Of a DNA stretch of 64,000 bases, positions 42,984 through 52,276 are shown in pieces (within the stretch, counting starts at the first letter, position 1; each line of letters begins with the position of its first letter). The position numbers and the translations under genes are program-made. The DNA is taken from contig JAFLBL010000001.1 of assembly GCA_017303855.1 (NCBI GenBank), positions 687,978-751,977 of the forward strand, given 5' to 3'. The notes beneath the pieces are model-generated. The model did no database searches. It was not told the origin of the DNA and saw nothing but the letters and a program-made list of their open reading frames with translations. The stretch is from Chitinophagales bacterium. GTDB taxonomy: Bacteria > Bacteroidota > Bacteroidia > Chitinophagales > Chitinophagaceae.

Positions 42984-45900
42984 ATGCTTGGTTTTATTCA
43001 GAAAATTTTTGGTGGCAGCAAGTCGGAAAAAGATGTGAAGAAGATAGCACCGGTCGTTGCTAAAATCAATTCGTTTTTCACGTCCTACCAGTCATTGACC
43101 AATGACCAGCTCCGTGGCAAAACGCAGGAATTCCGTCAGCGTATTAAAGAACACCTCAGCAGTATTGATGCGGAGATTGCAGATAGAAATGCAGCCGCGG
43201 AAGCGCTTCCCTTTAATGACCTGCTGGGAAAAGACGAGATCTACCAGGAAGTGGATAAATTGAAAAAAGACCGGGATAAAAAGATTGAAGAAGTACTGGA
43301 AGAAATTTTACCTGAGGCCTTTGCCGTGGTAAAGGAAACTGCCCGCCGGTTTAAGGAAAATACGGATATCGTGTCTAAGGCAACGCAACTGGACCGTGAC
43401 CTGAGTGTAAAGAAAGACTATATCACCATTGATGGTGATCAATCCATATTCAAAAACACCTGGACGGCCGGTGGTAGTCAGGTAACCTGGAACATGGTGC
43501 ACTATGATGTGCAGCTGATCGGCGGTGCGGTATTGCACAGCGGAAAAATTTCCGAAATGGCCACGGGTGAAGGTAAAACCCTCGTGTCCACCTTACCTTC
43601 TTACCTCAACGCCTTACCCGGTGAAGGAGTACATATCGTAACGGTCAACGATTATCTGGCCCGTCGTGACCAGGAATGGAACGGAACTATTTTCGAATGG
43701 CTGGGATTAACGGTGGATTGTATAGACAAACACCAGCCCAACAGTGAAGAAAGAAGAAAAGCCTATCTCGCGGATATAACATACGGTACCAATAACGAAT
43801 TCGGATTTGATTATCTCCGGGACAATATGGTGCATACTCCGGAGGAAATGGTTCAGCGCAAACACCATTTTGCCATGGTGGATGAAGTGGACTCCGTATT
43901 AATTGATGATGCCCGTACCCCTCTGATTATTTCCGGTCCGGTACCCCGTGGCGATGATCAGCAGTTTCATGTACACAAACCCCGTATACAACAGCTTGTG
44001 CAGGAACAGGAGCGGATTATCCGCAATGCCCTGAATGAAGCCAAGAAACAAATTGCGGAAGGTAATGATGATCCTAAAGGAGGCGGTCTGCATCTGTTCC
44101 GTGCCTATCGCGGTTTGCCCAAATACAGTCCGGTGATCAAATTTTTAAGTGAACCCGGGGTAAAAGTGAAAATGCAGAAAGCGGAAAACTTCTACCTGCA
44201 GGATCAGCAACGCAATATGCATATAGTGGATGAAGAGCTGCTGTTTCATATTGATGAAAAAAACAATTCCGTTGAACTGACCGAAAAAGGACTGGCCATG
44301 ATCACCCGTACCGGTGAGGACCCGGACTTTTTTGTATTACCCGACATTGGCGTGAAACTGGCCGAAGTGGAAAGAAGCGCGGCTACTGCGGATGAAAAAC
44401 TGCAACTGAAAGAAGTTGTATTGAATGACTATGCGCAGAAAGCAGACCGGATACATACGGTACAGCAATTACTGAAAGCCTATACCCTTTTTGATAAGGA
44501 TGTGGAATATGTGGTTATGGACGGGGCCATCAAAATTGTGGATGAACAGACAGGCCGTATTCTTGACGGACGGCGTTATTCAGACGGTTTGCACCAGGCC
44601 ATTGAAGCCAAGGAAAATGTGAAGATTGAAGCCGCCACGCAGACCTATGCCACCATTACCCTGCAGAACTATTTCAGGATGTACCACAAACTGGCCGGTA
44701 TGACCGGTACCGCGGAAACTGAAGCCGCTGAATTGTGGAGTATTTATAAACTGGATGTGGTCAGTATCCCAACGAATCTGAATATGATCCGGGATGATAA
44801 GCAGGACCTGGTATACAAAACCAAACGGGAAAAATACCGGGCGGTGATTGATGAAATTGAAAATCTCCGGAATGCGGGTCGCCCCTGCCTGGTAGGTACT
44901 ACATCCGTGGAAGTAAGTGAATTACTGAGCCGGATGCTGCAGCAAAAGAAAATTCCGCACAACGTACTGAACGCAAAGCAACATGCCCGTGAAGCACAGG
45001 TGGTAGCCGAGGCCGGGCTTCCCGGCGCCGTTACCATTGCCACCAATATGGCCGGACGTGGTACGGATATTAAACTCGGAGCCGGTGTAAAAGAAGCCGG
45101 CGGACTCGCTATCATCGGTACAGAACGGCATGAAAGCCGTCGTGTTGACCGCCAGTTAAGAGGTCGTGCCGGTCGCCAGGGAGATCCCGGTTCTTCCCAG
45201 TTCTATGTATCGCTGGAAGACGATCTGATGCGTATGTTCGGCAGTGAGCGGATTGCCTCACTGATGGATAAACTCGGTTACAAAGAGGGTGACGTGATTC
45301 AGCACAGCATGATCAGCAACAGTATCCAGCGGGCACAGAAAAAAGTGGAGGAAAATAACTTTGGTATCCGGAAAAGACTGCTGGAATATGATGACGTAAT
45401 GAATATGCAGCGGAATGCCGTGTATAAAAGAAGAAACCACGCTTTGTTCGGAGAGCGCCTCGCATTGGATATCGATACGTCCTTCTCCGCCCTGGCGGAA
45501 GGTCTTGCCAGTTCATTCCGGGAACAGGAAGACTATGAAGGATTCCGGATGGCCTGTATTGTCAATTTCGGTCTGGATACCTCTATTACAGAGGAGGAAT
45601 TCAAAAGAACAGACATGGGTAAACTGGCCGACCGGATTTACAATGAATCCACGGAGAGGTATAACCGCCATAAAGAAGAAGTACAGAAACAGGCCATTCC
45701 CGTATTCAAGAATATCCGCCTGACACAAGGCAGTCATATAGAAAACGTGGTGGTACCGTTCTCTGACGGTCGCAAACAGCTTAACGTACTGGCTAATCTC
45801 GATAAAACACTCAGTACGGGCGGAACAGAACTGACCAATGCACTCGAAAAAACCATTACCCTGGCAGTAATCGATGATTCATGGAAAGAGCATCTCCGGG

Positions 45901-46280
45901 CCATGGACGACCTGAAACAAAGTGTGCAAACGGCCTACCTGGAACAGAAAGATCCGCTGGTGATCTACAAAGTGGAAGCGTATAACCAGTTCCGCAATAT
46001 GAATGCGGATGTAAACAAGGATATCGTTTCCTTCCTGAGCCATTCAGCCATTCCCATTCAGGAAGCCTCCGCTCCATTGAAAGAAGGGCGGCAGGAAAAG
46101 ACCGATATGAGCCGAATGAAAGCCAATAAAGAGGAAGTAGACGCGGCCGGTGAAGACTATGCTGCCAATGAAAAAGACAAACCGGTACCTGTGGTGGCCG
46201 GACCGAAAATCGGCCGGAATGACCTTTGTCCCTGCGGAAGTGGCAAAAAGTACAAACACTGTCACGGAAAAGACGCATAA
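42984..46280 (+). CDS. secA: Preprotein translocase ATPase SecA
   Basis: A 1098-residue motor ATPase that pushes unfolded preproteins through SecYEG. Motifs: Walker A GEGKTLVSTLPSYLNAL, TVNDYLARRDQEW, DEVDSVLIDDARTPLIISGP (DEAD-like motif II), the preprotein cross-linking domain, TNMAGRGTDIKLG and the second nucleotide-binding domain ending GRAGRQGDPGSSQFYVSLEDDL. The C-terminal zinc motif CPCGSGKKYKHCHG binds SecB or ribosomes. The length and the insertion around residues 320-380 (HKPRIQQLVQEQERIIRNAL...) are typical of Bacteroidota SecA. It is monocistronic with its own promoter and terminator. Confidence 0.97.
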   Translation: MLGFIQKIFGGSKSEKDVKKIAPVVAKINSFFTSYQSLTNDQLRGKTQEFRQRIKEHLSSIDAEIADRNAAAEALPFNDLLGKDEIYQEVDKLKKDRDKKIEEVLEEILPEAFAVVKETARRFKENTDIVSKATQLDRDLSVKKDYITIDGDQSIFKNTWTAGGSQVTWNMVHYDVQLIGGAVLHSGKISEMATGEGKTLVSTLPSYLNALPGEGVHIVTVNDYLARRDQEWNGTIFEWLGLTVDCIDKHQPNSEERRKAYLADITYGTNNEFGFDYLRDNMVHTPEEMVQRKHHFAMVDEVDSVLIDDARTPLIISGPVPRGDDQQFHVHKPRIQQLVQEQERIIRNALNEAKKQIAEGNDDPKGGGLHLFRAYRGLPKYSPVIKFLSEPGVKVKMQKAENFYLQDQQRNMHIVDEELLFHIDEKNNSVELTEKGLAMITRTGEDPDFFVLPDIGVKLAEVERSAATADEKLQLKEVVLNDYAQKADRIHTVQQLLKAYTLFDKDVEYVVMDGAIKIVDEQTGRILDGRRYSDGLHQAIEAKENVKIEAATQTYATITLQNYFRMYHKLAGMTGTAETEAAELWSIYKLDVVSIPTNLNMIRDDKQDLVYKTKREKYRAVIDEIENLRNAGRPCLVGTTSVEVSELLSRMLQQKKIPHNVLNAKQHAREAQVVAEAGLPGAVTIATNMAGRGTDIKLGAGVKEAGGLAIIGTERHESRRVDRQLRGRAGRQGDPGSSQFYVSLEDDLMRMFGSERIASLMDKLGYKEGDVIQHSMISNSIQRAQKKVEENNFGIRKRLLEYDDVMNMQRNAVYKRRNHALFGERLALDIDTSFSALAEGLASSFREQEDYEGFRMACIVNFGLDTSITEEEFKRTDMGKLADRIYNESTERYNRHKEEVQKQAIPVFKNIRLTQGSHIENVVVPFSDGRKQLNVLANLDKTLSTGGTELTNALEKTITLAVIDDSWKEHLRAMDDLKQSVQTAYLEQKDPLVIYKVEAYNQFRNMNADVNKDIVSFLSHSAIPIQEASAPLKEGRQEKTDMSRMKANKEEVDAAGEDYAANEKDKPVPVVAGPKIGRNDLCPCGSGKKYKHCHGKDA

Positions 46281-46297
46281 ATAAGTACATACAACTG

Positions 46298-46325
46298 AAA
46301 AGGCCGGTAATAAACCGGCCTTTTT
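46298..46325 (+). terminator. Terminator of secA
   Basis: The stem AAAAGGCCGGT/ACCGGCCTTTT with the loop AATAA, followed by T. Confidence 0.88.
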
Positions 46326-46330
46326 AATTC

Positions 46331-46370
46331 ATCGTACTTCGTACTTCATACTTCGTACTTCGTACTTGTA
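46331..46370 (-). repeat. Heptamer array, dialect C, upstream of the K+ channel
   Basis: On the minus strand: GTACGAA, GTACGAA, GTATGAA, GTACGAA, GTACGAT. This copy is oriented against both flanking genes. Its plus-strand end runs into TATCTTTA (46376-46383), the likely -7 element of the channel gene. Confidence 0.8.
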
Positions 46371-46406
46371 TTTGTATCTTTAAGCAAACCAAAACCAGCG
46401 GCGGCT

Positions 46407-47252
46407 ATGTATACAGTCACGAAAAAAAAAGTGCATGGGTTACTCCATCCTGAAATCGTGGGCGACAAACACTGGGATAAAATCATCAATGTTTTTATCA
46501 TCGTCCTGATAATCCTGAATGTACTGGCGGTCATTCTGGAAACGGTTCCATCCTTCCAGGATGAGCCATGGGAGCAACAGTTCTTTCATTACTTCGACCT
46601 GGTTTCCGTTATTATTTTTACGGTCGAATACCTGCTTCGCGTATGGAGCAGCAACCATGAACCCCGTTATAAGGGATCCATAAAAGGACGACTCAGGTAT
46701 ATCCTGTCACCGGCCGCGCTGATCGATCTGCTGGCTATACTGCCTTTTTATGTACATGTGATTATCGGACTCGATCTGCGCGTACTCCGGATGCTTCGTT
46801 TGTTGCGGTTTATCCGTTTATTCCGGCTTACGGCTTATATGAAGAGTGCGCACATGATTACCAATGTGTTTAAAAAAAGATTCAACGAACTTTTACTGAG
46901 CCTCGTACTGGTCGTTTTCCTTATCATCATCGCCTCTTGCGCTATCTACTTCGCCGAACACCTGCACCCTGAGAATAAATATAAATTCACCAGCATCCCC
47001 GCAACAATCTGGTGGGCCGTGGTTACCCTGACCACTACCGGCTATGGCGACATGTACCCGATGACAACCATCGGAAAAACGCTGGCCATGCTGATCATGT
47101 TAACCGGTGTTGCTTTTTTTGCCTTACCCGCCGGTATCATTACGGCCGGCTTCCTGGAAGAATTCCGCCTCACCCGTATCCGCAGCACACATCGCTGTCC
47201 GTCTTGCGGAGAACATATTGAGCTGGATGAGCACGAGGGAGTTAGCCGGTAG
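46407..47252 (+). CDS. Voltage-gated potassium channel (6-TM)
   Basis: A 281-residue inner-membrane channel. S1 is IINVFIIVLIILNVLAVI, S2-S3 follow, and the voltage sensor S4 has regularly spaced arginines (LRVLRMLRLLRFIRLFRL). The pore has the selectivity filter TTTGYGD and S6 (GKTLAMLIMLTGVAFFALPAGIITAGF). The short C-terminus ends HRCPSCGEHIELDEHEGVSR, a single CxxC knuckle with no second pair visible, so zinc binding would need a partner subunit. A TATCTTTA element and a heptamer array lie just upstream. The TAG stop is part of a dialect B array. Confidence 0.92.
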   Translation: MYTVTKKKVHGLLHPEIVGDKHWDKIINVFIIVLIILNVLAVILETVPSFQDEPWEQQFFHYFDLVSVIIFTVEYLLRVWSSNHEPRYKGSIKGRLRYILSPAALIDLLAILPFYVHVIIGLDLRVLRMLRLLRFIRLFRLTAYMKSAHMITNVFKKRFNELLLSLVLVVFLIIIASCAIYFAEHLHPENKYKFTSIPATIWWAVVTLTTTGYGDMYPMTTIGKTLAMLIMLTGVAFFALPAGIITAGFLEEFRLTRIRSTHRCPSCGEHIELDEHEGVSR

Positions 47253-47280
47253 TTGGTAGTTAGTAGTTAGTAGTTAGTAG
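47241..47280 (+). repeat. Heptamer array, dialect B (GTTAGTA), at the K+ channel stop
   Basis: GGTAGTT, GGTAGTT, AGTAGTT, AGTAGTT, AGTAGTT and AGTAG run in phase; the gene's TAG stop (47250-47252) is the first unit. A CCTGCC/GGCAGG hairpin follows (47281-47302). Orientation is sense to the channel gene. Confidence 0.85.
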
Positions 47281-47354
47281 CCTGCCTGCCGGCAAAGGCA
47301 GGTCAATACAGGTCCTGAGAAGCTTTACTATAAAAACACCAATAGTATCCATTT

Positions 47355-47390
47355 TACGAAATGCCTTTCGTACTTCGTAGTTCGTACTTA
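47355..47390 (-). repeat. Heptamer array, dialect C, with ACGAAA/TTTCGT hairpin
   Basis: On the minus strand: GTACGAA, CTACGAA, GTACGAA, then AGGCATTTCGTA. TACGAAA (47355-47361) pairs with TTTCGTA (47366-47372). It shares its edge with the copy at 5701-5742. Confidence 0.8.
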
Positions 47391-47407
47391 ATAACCTTTT
47401 GCTTTAA

Positions 47408-47448
47408 AAAAAACCGGCGCTATTACCTCAGTAATAACGCCGGCTAAA
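47408..47448 (-). terminator. Terminator of the amidohydrolase operon
   Basis: A 13-bp stem CCGGCGCTATTAC/GTAATAACGCCGG with one C/A position (G-T pair on the transcribed strand) and a CTCA loop, followed on the minus strand by T8. Confidence 0.85.
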
Positions 47449-47463
47449 AAATAGTTGTACTGA

Positions 47464-48807
47464 TCAGAATCCTTTCTTCTGCTTCAGTTCAAATTTCTCT
47501 TCATACCGGTTGTTCAGCTGCTTTTGTTTGTCGTCGAGGTTCACCTTACGGCCTTGTATAAACGCATCTGTAACGTTGCTGGTGGACATGTCGAGGATAT
47601 CTCCTGAACTGATCACGAAATTGGCTTCTTTACCGGCTTCAATACTACCGGTCTTATCAGCCACACCCATTACTTTGGCCGCATTGAGGGTAATGGCAGC
47701 CAGGGCCTGCTCCTTATCCAATCCATACGTCACAGCCGTACCGGCATTGAAAGCCAGGTTACGTCCGCGTGTCTGAGAATCGTCATCTGAAATGGCAAAT
47801 ACAACACCTGCTTTTTGCAGAATGGCGGCTGTTTTATATGGCTGATCCACATCATCATCCGTTGTGGTGGGCAGGCTGTGCATCTGCTGCAATACCACGG
47901 ACACATTATGCTGTTTCAGCAGATCGGCGATCTGCCAGCTTTCACTGGCACCTACGATTACCAGGTCAAATCCAAACTCTTTTACAAAGTCCAGTGCCAC
48001 CAGCATTTGCTTTACGGTATTGGCATGTACATAAAATTTCTGCTTTTTCGCCAGCAGTTCTTTAACGGCATCAAATTTCAGGTTCACTTCTTCATGAGAC
48101 GGAGCCGCCAGGTACGCTTTGGCTTCCCGGAAAAACTCTTTCAGTTTTTCCAGCTGCTGGAGTCCTTCCTTTACCGGATCAGATTCAGGCCCGGCATTCG
48201 GTCCGCCAGCACCGCGGCCACCACCGCCGCCACGTCCGAAACTGGGACGGGGCATCAGGCTGGGCATAAAGAGATGCATACCGCCATCGGTCTTCAGTGA
48301 TGCATCCTGCCAGTTCCAGGCATCGAGTTGCACCACGGATGATGAACCGGCCAGGAAATTACCCTGCGGTACAATATTCGCCGCCAGTATCCCATTCGAA
48401 CGAAGGGTATTGATCACTTTCGAATCGGTATTATACGCCACGATGGAGCGCACATTCGGGTTCAGGTCACCAATCTCCCGCGAATCATTGGACGCGCGGA
48501 TGGAACTGATTTCTACCAGGCCGAGTGTACTGACCGGGAGTATTAATCCGGGATACACCTGTTTTCCATTGGCATCCACCACATCCGCCGCATCTGCCGG
48601 AATTACGATATCCTTGCCCACTTTTTCAATTTTGCCATCACGTACCACTATGGTTCCGTTCTCTATAACCGTGCCGTTGCCAACATGTATCGTGGCATTT
48701 TTAACATACATTACCCCCTTCTGCGCCTTTGCCGGTAATACATTGGCTTGGGCATATGATGTCACCGAAGCGATCATCAACAGTACCAGGTTTACTACTT
48801 TTCTCAT
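47464..48807 (-). CDS. Secreted amidohydrolase-like protein lacking the first metal motif
   Basis: A 447-residue exported protein of the amidohydrolase superfamily (imidazolonepropionase-like branch), with signal peptide MRKVVNLVLLMIASVTSYAQ. The N-terminal beta-sandwich (ATIHVGNGTVIENGTIVVRDGKIEKVG) and C-terminal GSIEAGKEANFVI are intact, but where active enzymes have PGLIDxHxH this protein reads PGLILPVSTLGLVE, so the HxH zinc ligands are missing. Later ligand-like residues remain (YVHANT and AISDDD). A Gly/Arg-rich loop (SFGRGGGGGRGAGG) interrupts the barrel. It is likely a non-catalytic partner of the larger amidohydrolase just upstream in the same operon. Confidence 0.85.
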   Translation of the reverse strand: MRKVVNLVLLMIASVTSYAQANVLPAKAQKGVMYVKNATIHVGNGTVIENGTIVVRDGKIEKVGKDIVIPADAADVVDANGKQVYPGLILPVSTLGLVEISSIRASNDSREIGDLNPNVRSIVAYNTDSKVINTLRSNGILAANIVPQGNFLAGSSSVVQLDAWNWQDASLKTDGGMHLFMPSLMPRPSFGRGGGGGRGAGGPNAGPESDPVKEGLQQLEKLKEFFREAKAYLAAPSHEEVNLKFDAVKELLAKKQKFYVHANTVKQMLVALDFVKEFGFDLVIVGASESWQIADLLKQHNVSVVLQQMHSLPTTTDDDVDQPYKTAAILQKAGVVFAISDDDSQTRGRNLAFNAGTAVTYGLDKEQALAAITLNAAKVMGVADKTGSIEAGKEANFVISSGDILDMSTSNVTDAFIQGRKVNLDDKQKQLNNRYEEKFELKQKKGF

Positions 48808-48869
48808 TAGTTTTTATTTTTGATTTTTTCAGTATGTCCGCTCTGCCTGTCGTCATTCAGGCCTCTCCC

Positions 48870-48923
48870 CTTATCAACCTATCAACTTATCAACTTATCA
48901 ACCTATCAACCTATCAACCTATC
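48870..48923 (-). repeat. 8-nt tandem array, dialect A, 6-7 units, at the amidohydrolase 3' end
   Basis: On the plus strand ATCAACCT and ATCAACTT repeat six times in strict 8-nt phase. On the minus strand this reads GTTGATAG/GTTGATAA, starting directly after the TAG stop of the 1052-aa gene and in sense orientation. It fills most of the 117-base spacer of the operon. Confidence 0.88.
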
Positions 48924-48924
48924 T

Positions 48925-51900
48925 CTACTGCTCTGCATCCACCACCAGTAAGCCATGACTATGGCCATGATCACTGCAGCTGTGCATCAGTTGATACGAA
49001 GGCATAGCCGGTATTACCGGGGCGCCGCTTCTTTTCTCGCCATTCATCTTCTTCACCAGGCGGGCTCTTTCTGCCTGTACATCCTGCTGCAGCTGTTCGT
49101 CTTTCTGCCGGTCAAAATATACAGTGCCGTCCACTATCGTAAACAGGGACTTTGCATAAATACTCAGCGGGCTGTCCGACCAGATCACCAGGTCCGCGTC
49201 TTTTCCCACTTTCAGACTTCCGGTCTGGCCATCCACATGGAGCATTTTGGCCGGGTTGATCGTAACCAGGGCAAGGGCTTCTTCCTTGGATAAACCTCCG
49301 TATTTCATAGTCTTGGCCGCTTCCTGATTGAGCCGACGTGCCATTTCCGCATCATCCGAATTTATCGCCACATTGAGTCCCACTTTATGCATGATAGCCG
49401 CATTGTAAGGAATCGCGTCTTCTACTTCCATCTTATAGGCCCACCAGTCGGAGAAGGTGGACGCATTGGCGCCATGCTTCAGCATCTTATCGGCCACTTT
49501 ATAACCCTCAAGTATATGCGTAAACGTATTGACTTTGAAACCCATTTTATCGGCCACTTCAATCAGCCCTGTAATTTCACTTTGTACGTAGGAGTGACAG
49601 GTGATAAACCGTTTGCGGTCCATGATTTCCACCAGGGCCTCCAGTTCAAGGTCACGACGGGGTGCCACTAAACCAGTCAGCGGTTTCTTTGCTTTTTGCA
49701 GCTGCGCCACCGCCTGGTTGTAGGTTTCCCATTCCTTTTTATAATCTTTGGCACGGGTAAACGCGTCAATCAGCACCTGCTCCACACCCATCCTTGTATC
49801 CGGGTAACGGTTATTGCCTTGGGTGGATGCTGAGCGTTTCACATTTTCGCCTAACGCGAATTTAATAAAGCCGTCGGCCCCTTTAAATTTCAGATCAGCA
49901 TCATTACTTCCCCAACGGAGTTTGATCAGTTGCGACTGACCGCCGATTACATTGGCCGATCCGTGCAGGATCTGTGAAGAAGTAACCCCGCCGCTGAGTT
50001 GGCGGTAAATATTAATATCGTCCGGATTCAGGTTATCACCGATCCTTACTTCTGATGTTACCGACTGCGCGCCTTCATTAATGGATGCCGCTGCAATATG
50101 AGAGTGTTCGTCGATAATACCGGGTGAAACATGTTTGCCTGTACCATCAATCACACGGGCTGCAGGATCTGTCAGGTTTTTCCCGATAGCGGCTATTTTC
50201 CCGTTTTTAACCAACACGTCTGTATTGGACAAAACACCTTCTTTCTCACTTGTCCATACAGTAGCGTTCTTAATCAGCAGGGTCTCCTGTTTGGGCTGAT
50301 TCTCTTCTGCCCAGCCAAAAGGCAGAAAAGGAAACGTAACTTTTCCCAGCACCGGGGCCTCTTTCTTCCGTACACTGTCTGATTTCACTTCCGCGGCTTT
50401 AACAAAAACGGCGGTCCAGGTAAGTTGGTTTCCCAATGAGTCCACCCCTGTACCGTTCCATTCCGTTCCGTTGCTCATTCCACCCAGACGGGTAGCTGTA
50501 GCGGGCAAGGCTATATCCGGCGCACCGCCCCTGCCGCCAAAACCTCCGCCTCCGGGGCGACGCATGGTGGAATCCCCGGCAGGCATTGCAGGACGCTGAC
50601 GGCGTGGCATAGCCGCAAAACTGAGTTTCACCTGTTTCCCGTCGTAACTGAACTTACTGTTCAGCGTATCCTTACCCCACATCGTGGCGGTACTGGTACT
50701 CTTCACATCTAATGTATACTGCTCTTTACCACCCGGGGTATTGATGGTCAGGTTATACGTACCCGCAATATTGCTGTCGTCTTTAACATTGTATTTTATT
50801 CCCTGCACATAGTTGTACAGGATAGCCGTTTTCTCACTGAAAACCGGGCCGTTTGTCACGAGGAAATTGGCCAGCTTACCGGCATCGAGACTTCCTACTT
50901 TATCATAGATGCCCAAAACCTGCGCCGGGGTTTTGGTAAGCGCCTCCATGGCTTTAGCTTCTGTAAGACCGTATTCCATGGCTTTACGCAAGCTGCTCCA
51001 GAAAGCAGTGGTGCTGCGCAGATCGGCTGTGGTAAGACAAAAAGGGATGCCGGCTTTTTCAAATGCCGCAGCGTTGGTGGGAGCCAGTTCCCAATGCTTC
51101 ATATCTTCCAGTGAAACCATCCGGGCTTCATTCGGATCTTCCACATCCTGAGCCTGCGGAAAATTCAGGGGAAGGATAAACGTGGCATTGGTGGCTTTCA
51201 TGTCTTTAATCCGCTGGTATTCGTTTTGTCCGGCTTTAATAATGTACTGAACCCCGAACTCATCACCGATACGGTCGGCACGCAAGTCATTCCATTTATC
51301 ATTGGCTTCCATAATCTGGGGCAATGACTGATTGTCGAGCCATGACTGCAGGGTGGCATTGAATCCTTCCTGGTAAGGTCTGTTTTTGTACCAGGCTGCA
51401 TCCAGGAAAGTCTGGCGCAATAAGGAAATATAGCCCATCATGGATCCGGGATAGCTTTGTGTGGAAGTGCCTTTATTGAATGAATAGTGGGCCGATGCCT
51501 TTTCTTTAATGATGACCAGGTTCTCTTTGGCCGTAGCCAGTGATACAACCGCTCCGGTGCCCCTGGCAACGCCGTCTTTAACATGGGTAAGTACCGCGCC
51601 AAAACCAGCTTCGCGCAGGGATTTGGCCGCTGCATCGTTTACCCCAAATACTTTATATACATCCACATCCGATTTGATGGCCTGGTTCCAGCCAAACGGA
51701 CCTTTCACCGCATTATCAAATTGCTGCTGGGCAAAGAAACCACCGGCTCCGGCAGTAACAGCACGCTGTGGTTGCGGGGCGCCATAATCCGTGTAGATGT
51801 CAATAAAGGAGGGATAAATAAACTTACCCCTGCAATCCACTTCCACTGCACCGGCAGGTACCGCAAGGCCGGCACCTGCGGCTACAATCCGGCCGTCTTT

Positions 51901-52083
51901 AATAATCAGCGTGGCATCACTCAGGGTGGTGGATGCATCTTTTACAAGGGTGGCATGGGTAAATGCATAATGACCATGACGGGGATCAGCGACCCCATTC
52001 TCAGGGAAAGTAGGCTGGGAAAATGCGGCAGCTGTAAACAGCAGCCCCATCACAGACCCGGCCAGTCTTTTCAGTTTTCTCAT
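48925..52083 (-). CDS. Secreted two-domain amidohydrolase, N-terminal half degenerate
   Basis: A 1052-residue exported protein with signal peptide (MRKLKRLAGSVMGLLFTAAAFSQ) and two amidohydrolase modules. In the N-terminal module the metal motif reads FIYPSFIDIYTDYG, lacking HxH. In the C-terminal module (about 610-1040) it is intact: PGIIDEHSHIAAAS, then CHSYVQSEI, THILEGYK and NSDDAEMARR supply the remaining His and Asp ligands. A Gly-rich loop (RRPGGGGFGGRGGAP) lies between them, similar to that of the downstream partner. Probably a periplasmic or surface metallohydrolase acting on amides or dipeptide-like compounds. Of the three amidohydrolase modules in this operon, only this one looks catalytic. 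Confidence 0.87.
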   Translation of the reverse strand: MRKLKRLAGSVMGLLFTAAAFSQPTFPENGVADPRHGHYAFTHATLVKDASTTLSDATLIIKDGRIVAAGAGLAVPAGAVEVDCRGKFIYPSFIDIYTDYGAPQPQRAVTAGAGGFFAQQQFDNAVKGPFGWNQAIKSDVDVYKVFGVNDAAAKSLREAGFGAVLTHVKDGVARGTGAVVSLATAKENLVIIKEKASAHYSFNKGTSTQSYPGSMMGYISLLRQTFLDAAWYKNRPYQEGFNATLQSWLDNQSLPQIMEANDKWNDLRADRIGDEFGVQYIIKAGQNEYQRIKDMKATNATFILPLNFPQAQDVEDPNEARMVSLEDMKHWELAPTNAAAFEKAGIPFCLTTADLRSTTAFWSSLRKAMEYGLTEAKAMEALTKTPAQVLGIYDKVGSLDAGKLANFLVTNGPVFSEKTAILYNYVQGIKYNVKDDSNIAGTYNLTINTPGGKEQYTLDVKSTSTATMWGKDTLNSKFSYDGKQVKLSFAAMPRRQRPAMPAGDSTMRRPGGGGFGGRGGAPDIALPATATRLGGMSNGTEWNGTGVDSLGNQLTWTAVFVKAAEVKSDSVRKKEAPVLGKVTFPFLPFGWAEENQPKQETLLIKNATVWTSEKEGVLSNTDVLVKNGKIAAIGKNLTDPAARVIDGTGKHVSPGIIDEHSHIAAASINEGAQSVTSEVRIGDNLNPDDINIYRQLSGGVTSSQILHGSANVIGGQSQLIKLRWGSNDADLKFKGADGFIKFALGENVKRSASTQGNNRYPDTRMGVEQVLIDAFTRAKDYKKEWETYNQAVAQLQKAKKPLTGLVAPRRDLELEALVEIMDRKRFITCHSYVQSEITGLIEVADKMGFKVNTFTHILEGYKVADKMLKHGANASTFSDWWAYKMEVEDAIPYNAAIMHKVGLNVAINSDDAEMARRLNQEAAKTMKYGGLSKEEALALVTINPAKMLHVDGQTGSLKVGKDADLVIWSDSPLSIYAKSLFTIVDGTVYFDRQKDEQLQQDVQAERARLVKKMNGEKRSGAPVIPAMPSYQLMHSCSDHGHSHGLLVVDAEQ

Positions 52084-52250
52084 ACAGTTGTTGATTTTGA
52101 TGGAAGTTATCGAAAAACGATTTTACAATAAAAAATCGTTGAACCGGCTCATAATATTAAAGCCGGTTCGCCCTTTGACGGTAAAAAGTCCGATAACCTT
52201 CAGGAAACAGACCGCTATTTTTACCCACCGGTAATCCCCATAAATAGTTT

Positions 52251-52258
52251 TACTTTTG
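52251..52258 (+). promoter_or_regulatory. -7 promoter element TACTTTTG of deoC
   Basis: A perfect TAnnTTTG, 18 bases before the deoC ATG. It also argues that the TTG at 52256, inside the element, is not the start codon. Confidence 0.6.
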
Positions 52259-52276
52259 ACTATAAGTCTGCACATT

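Noticed and set aside
48870..48923. CRISPR array interpretation of the regular repeats
   Set aside because: The units are 8 nt with no spacers and no cas genes are present, so they are direct tandem repeats, not CRISPR.
52256..52276. TTG at 52256 as the deoC start
   Set aside because: This codon is inside the TACTTTTG promoter element; the ATG at 52277 is a better start.
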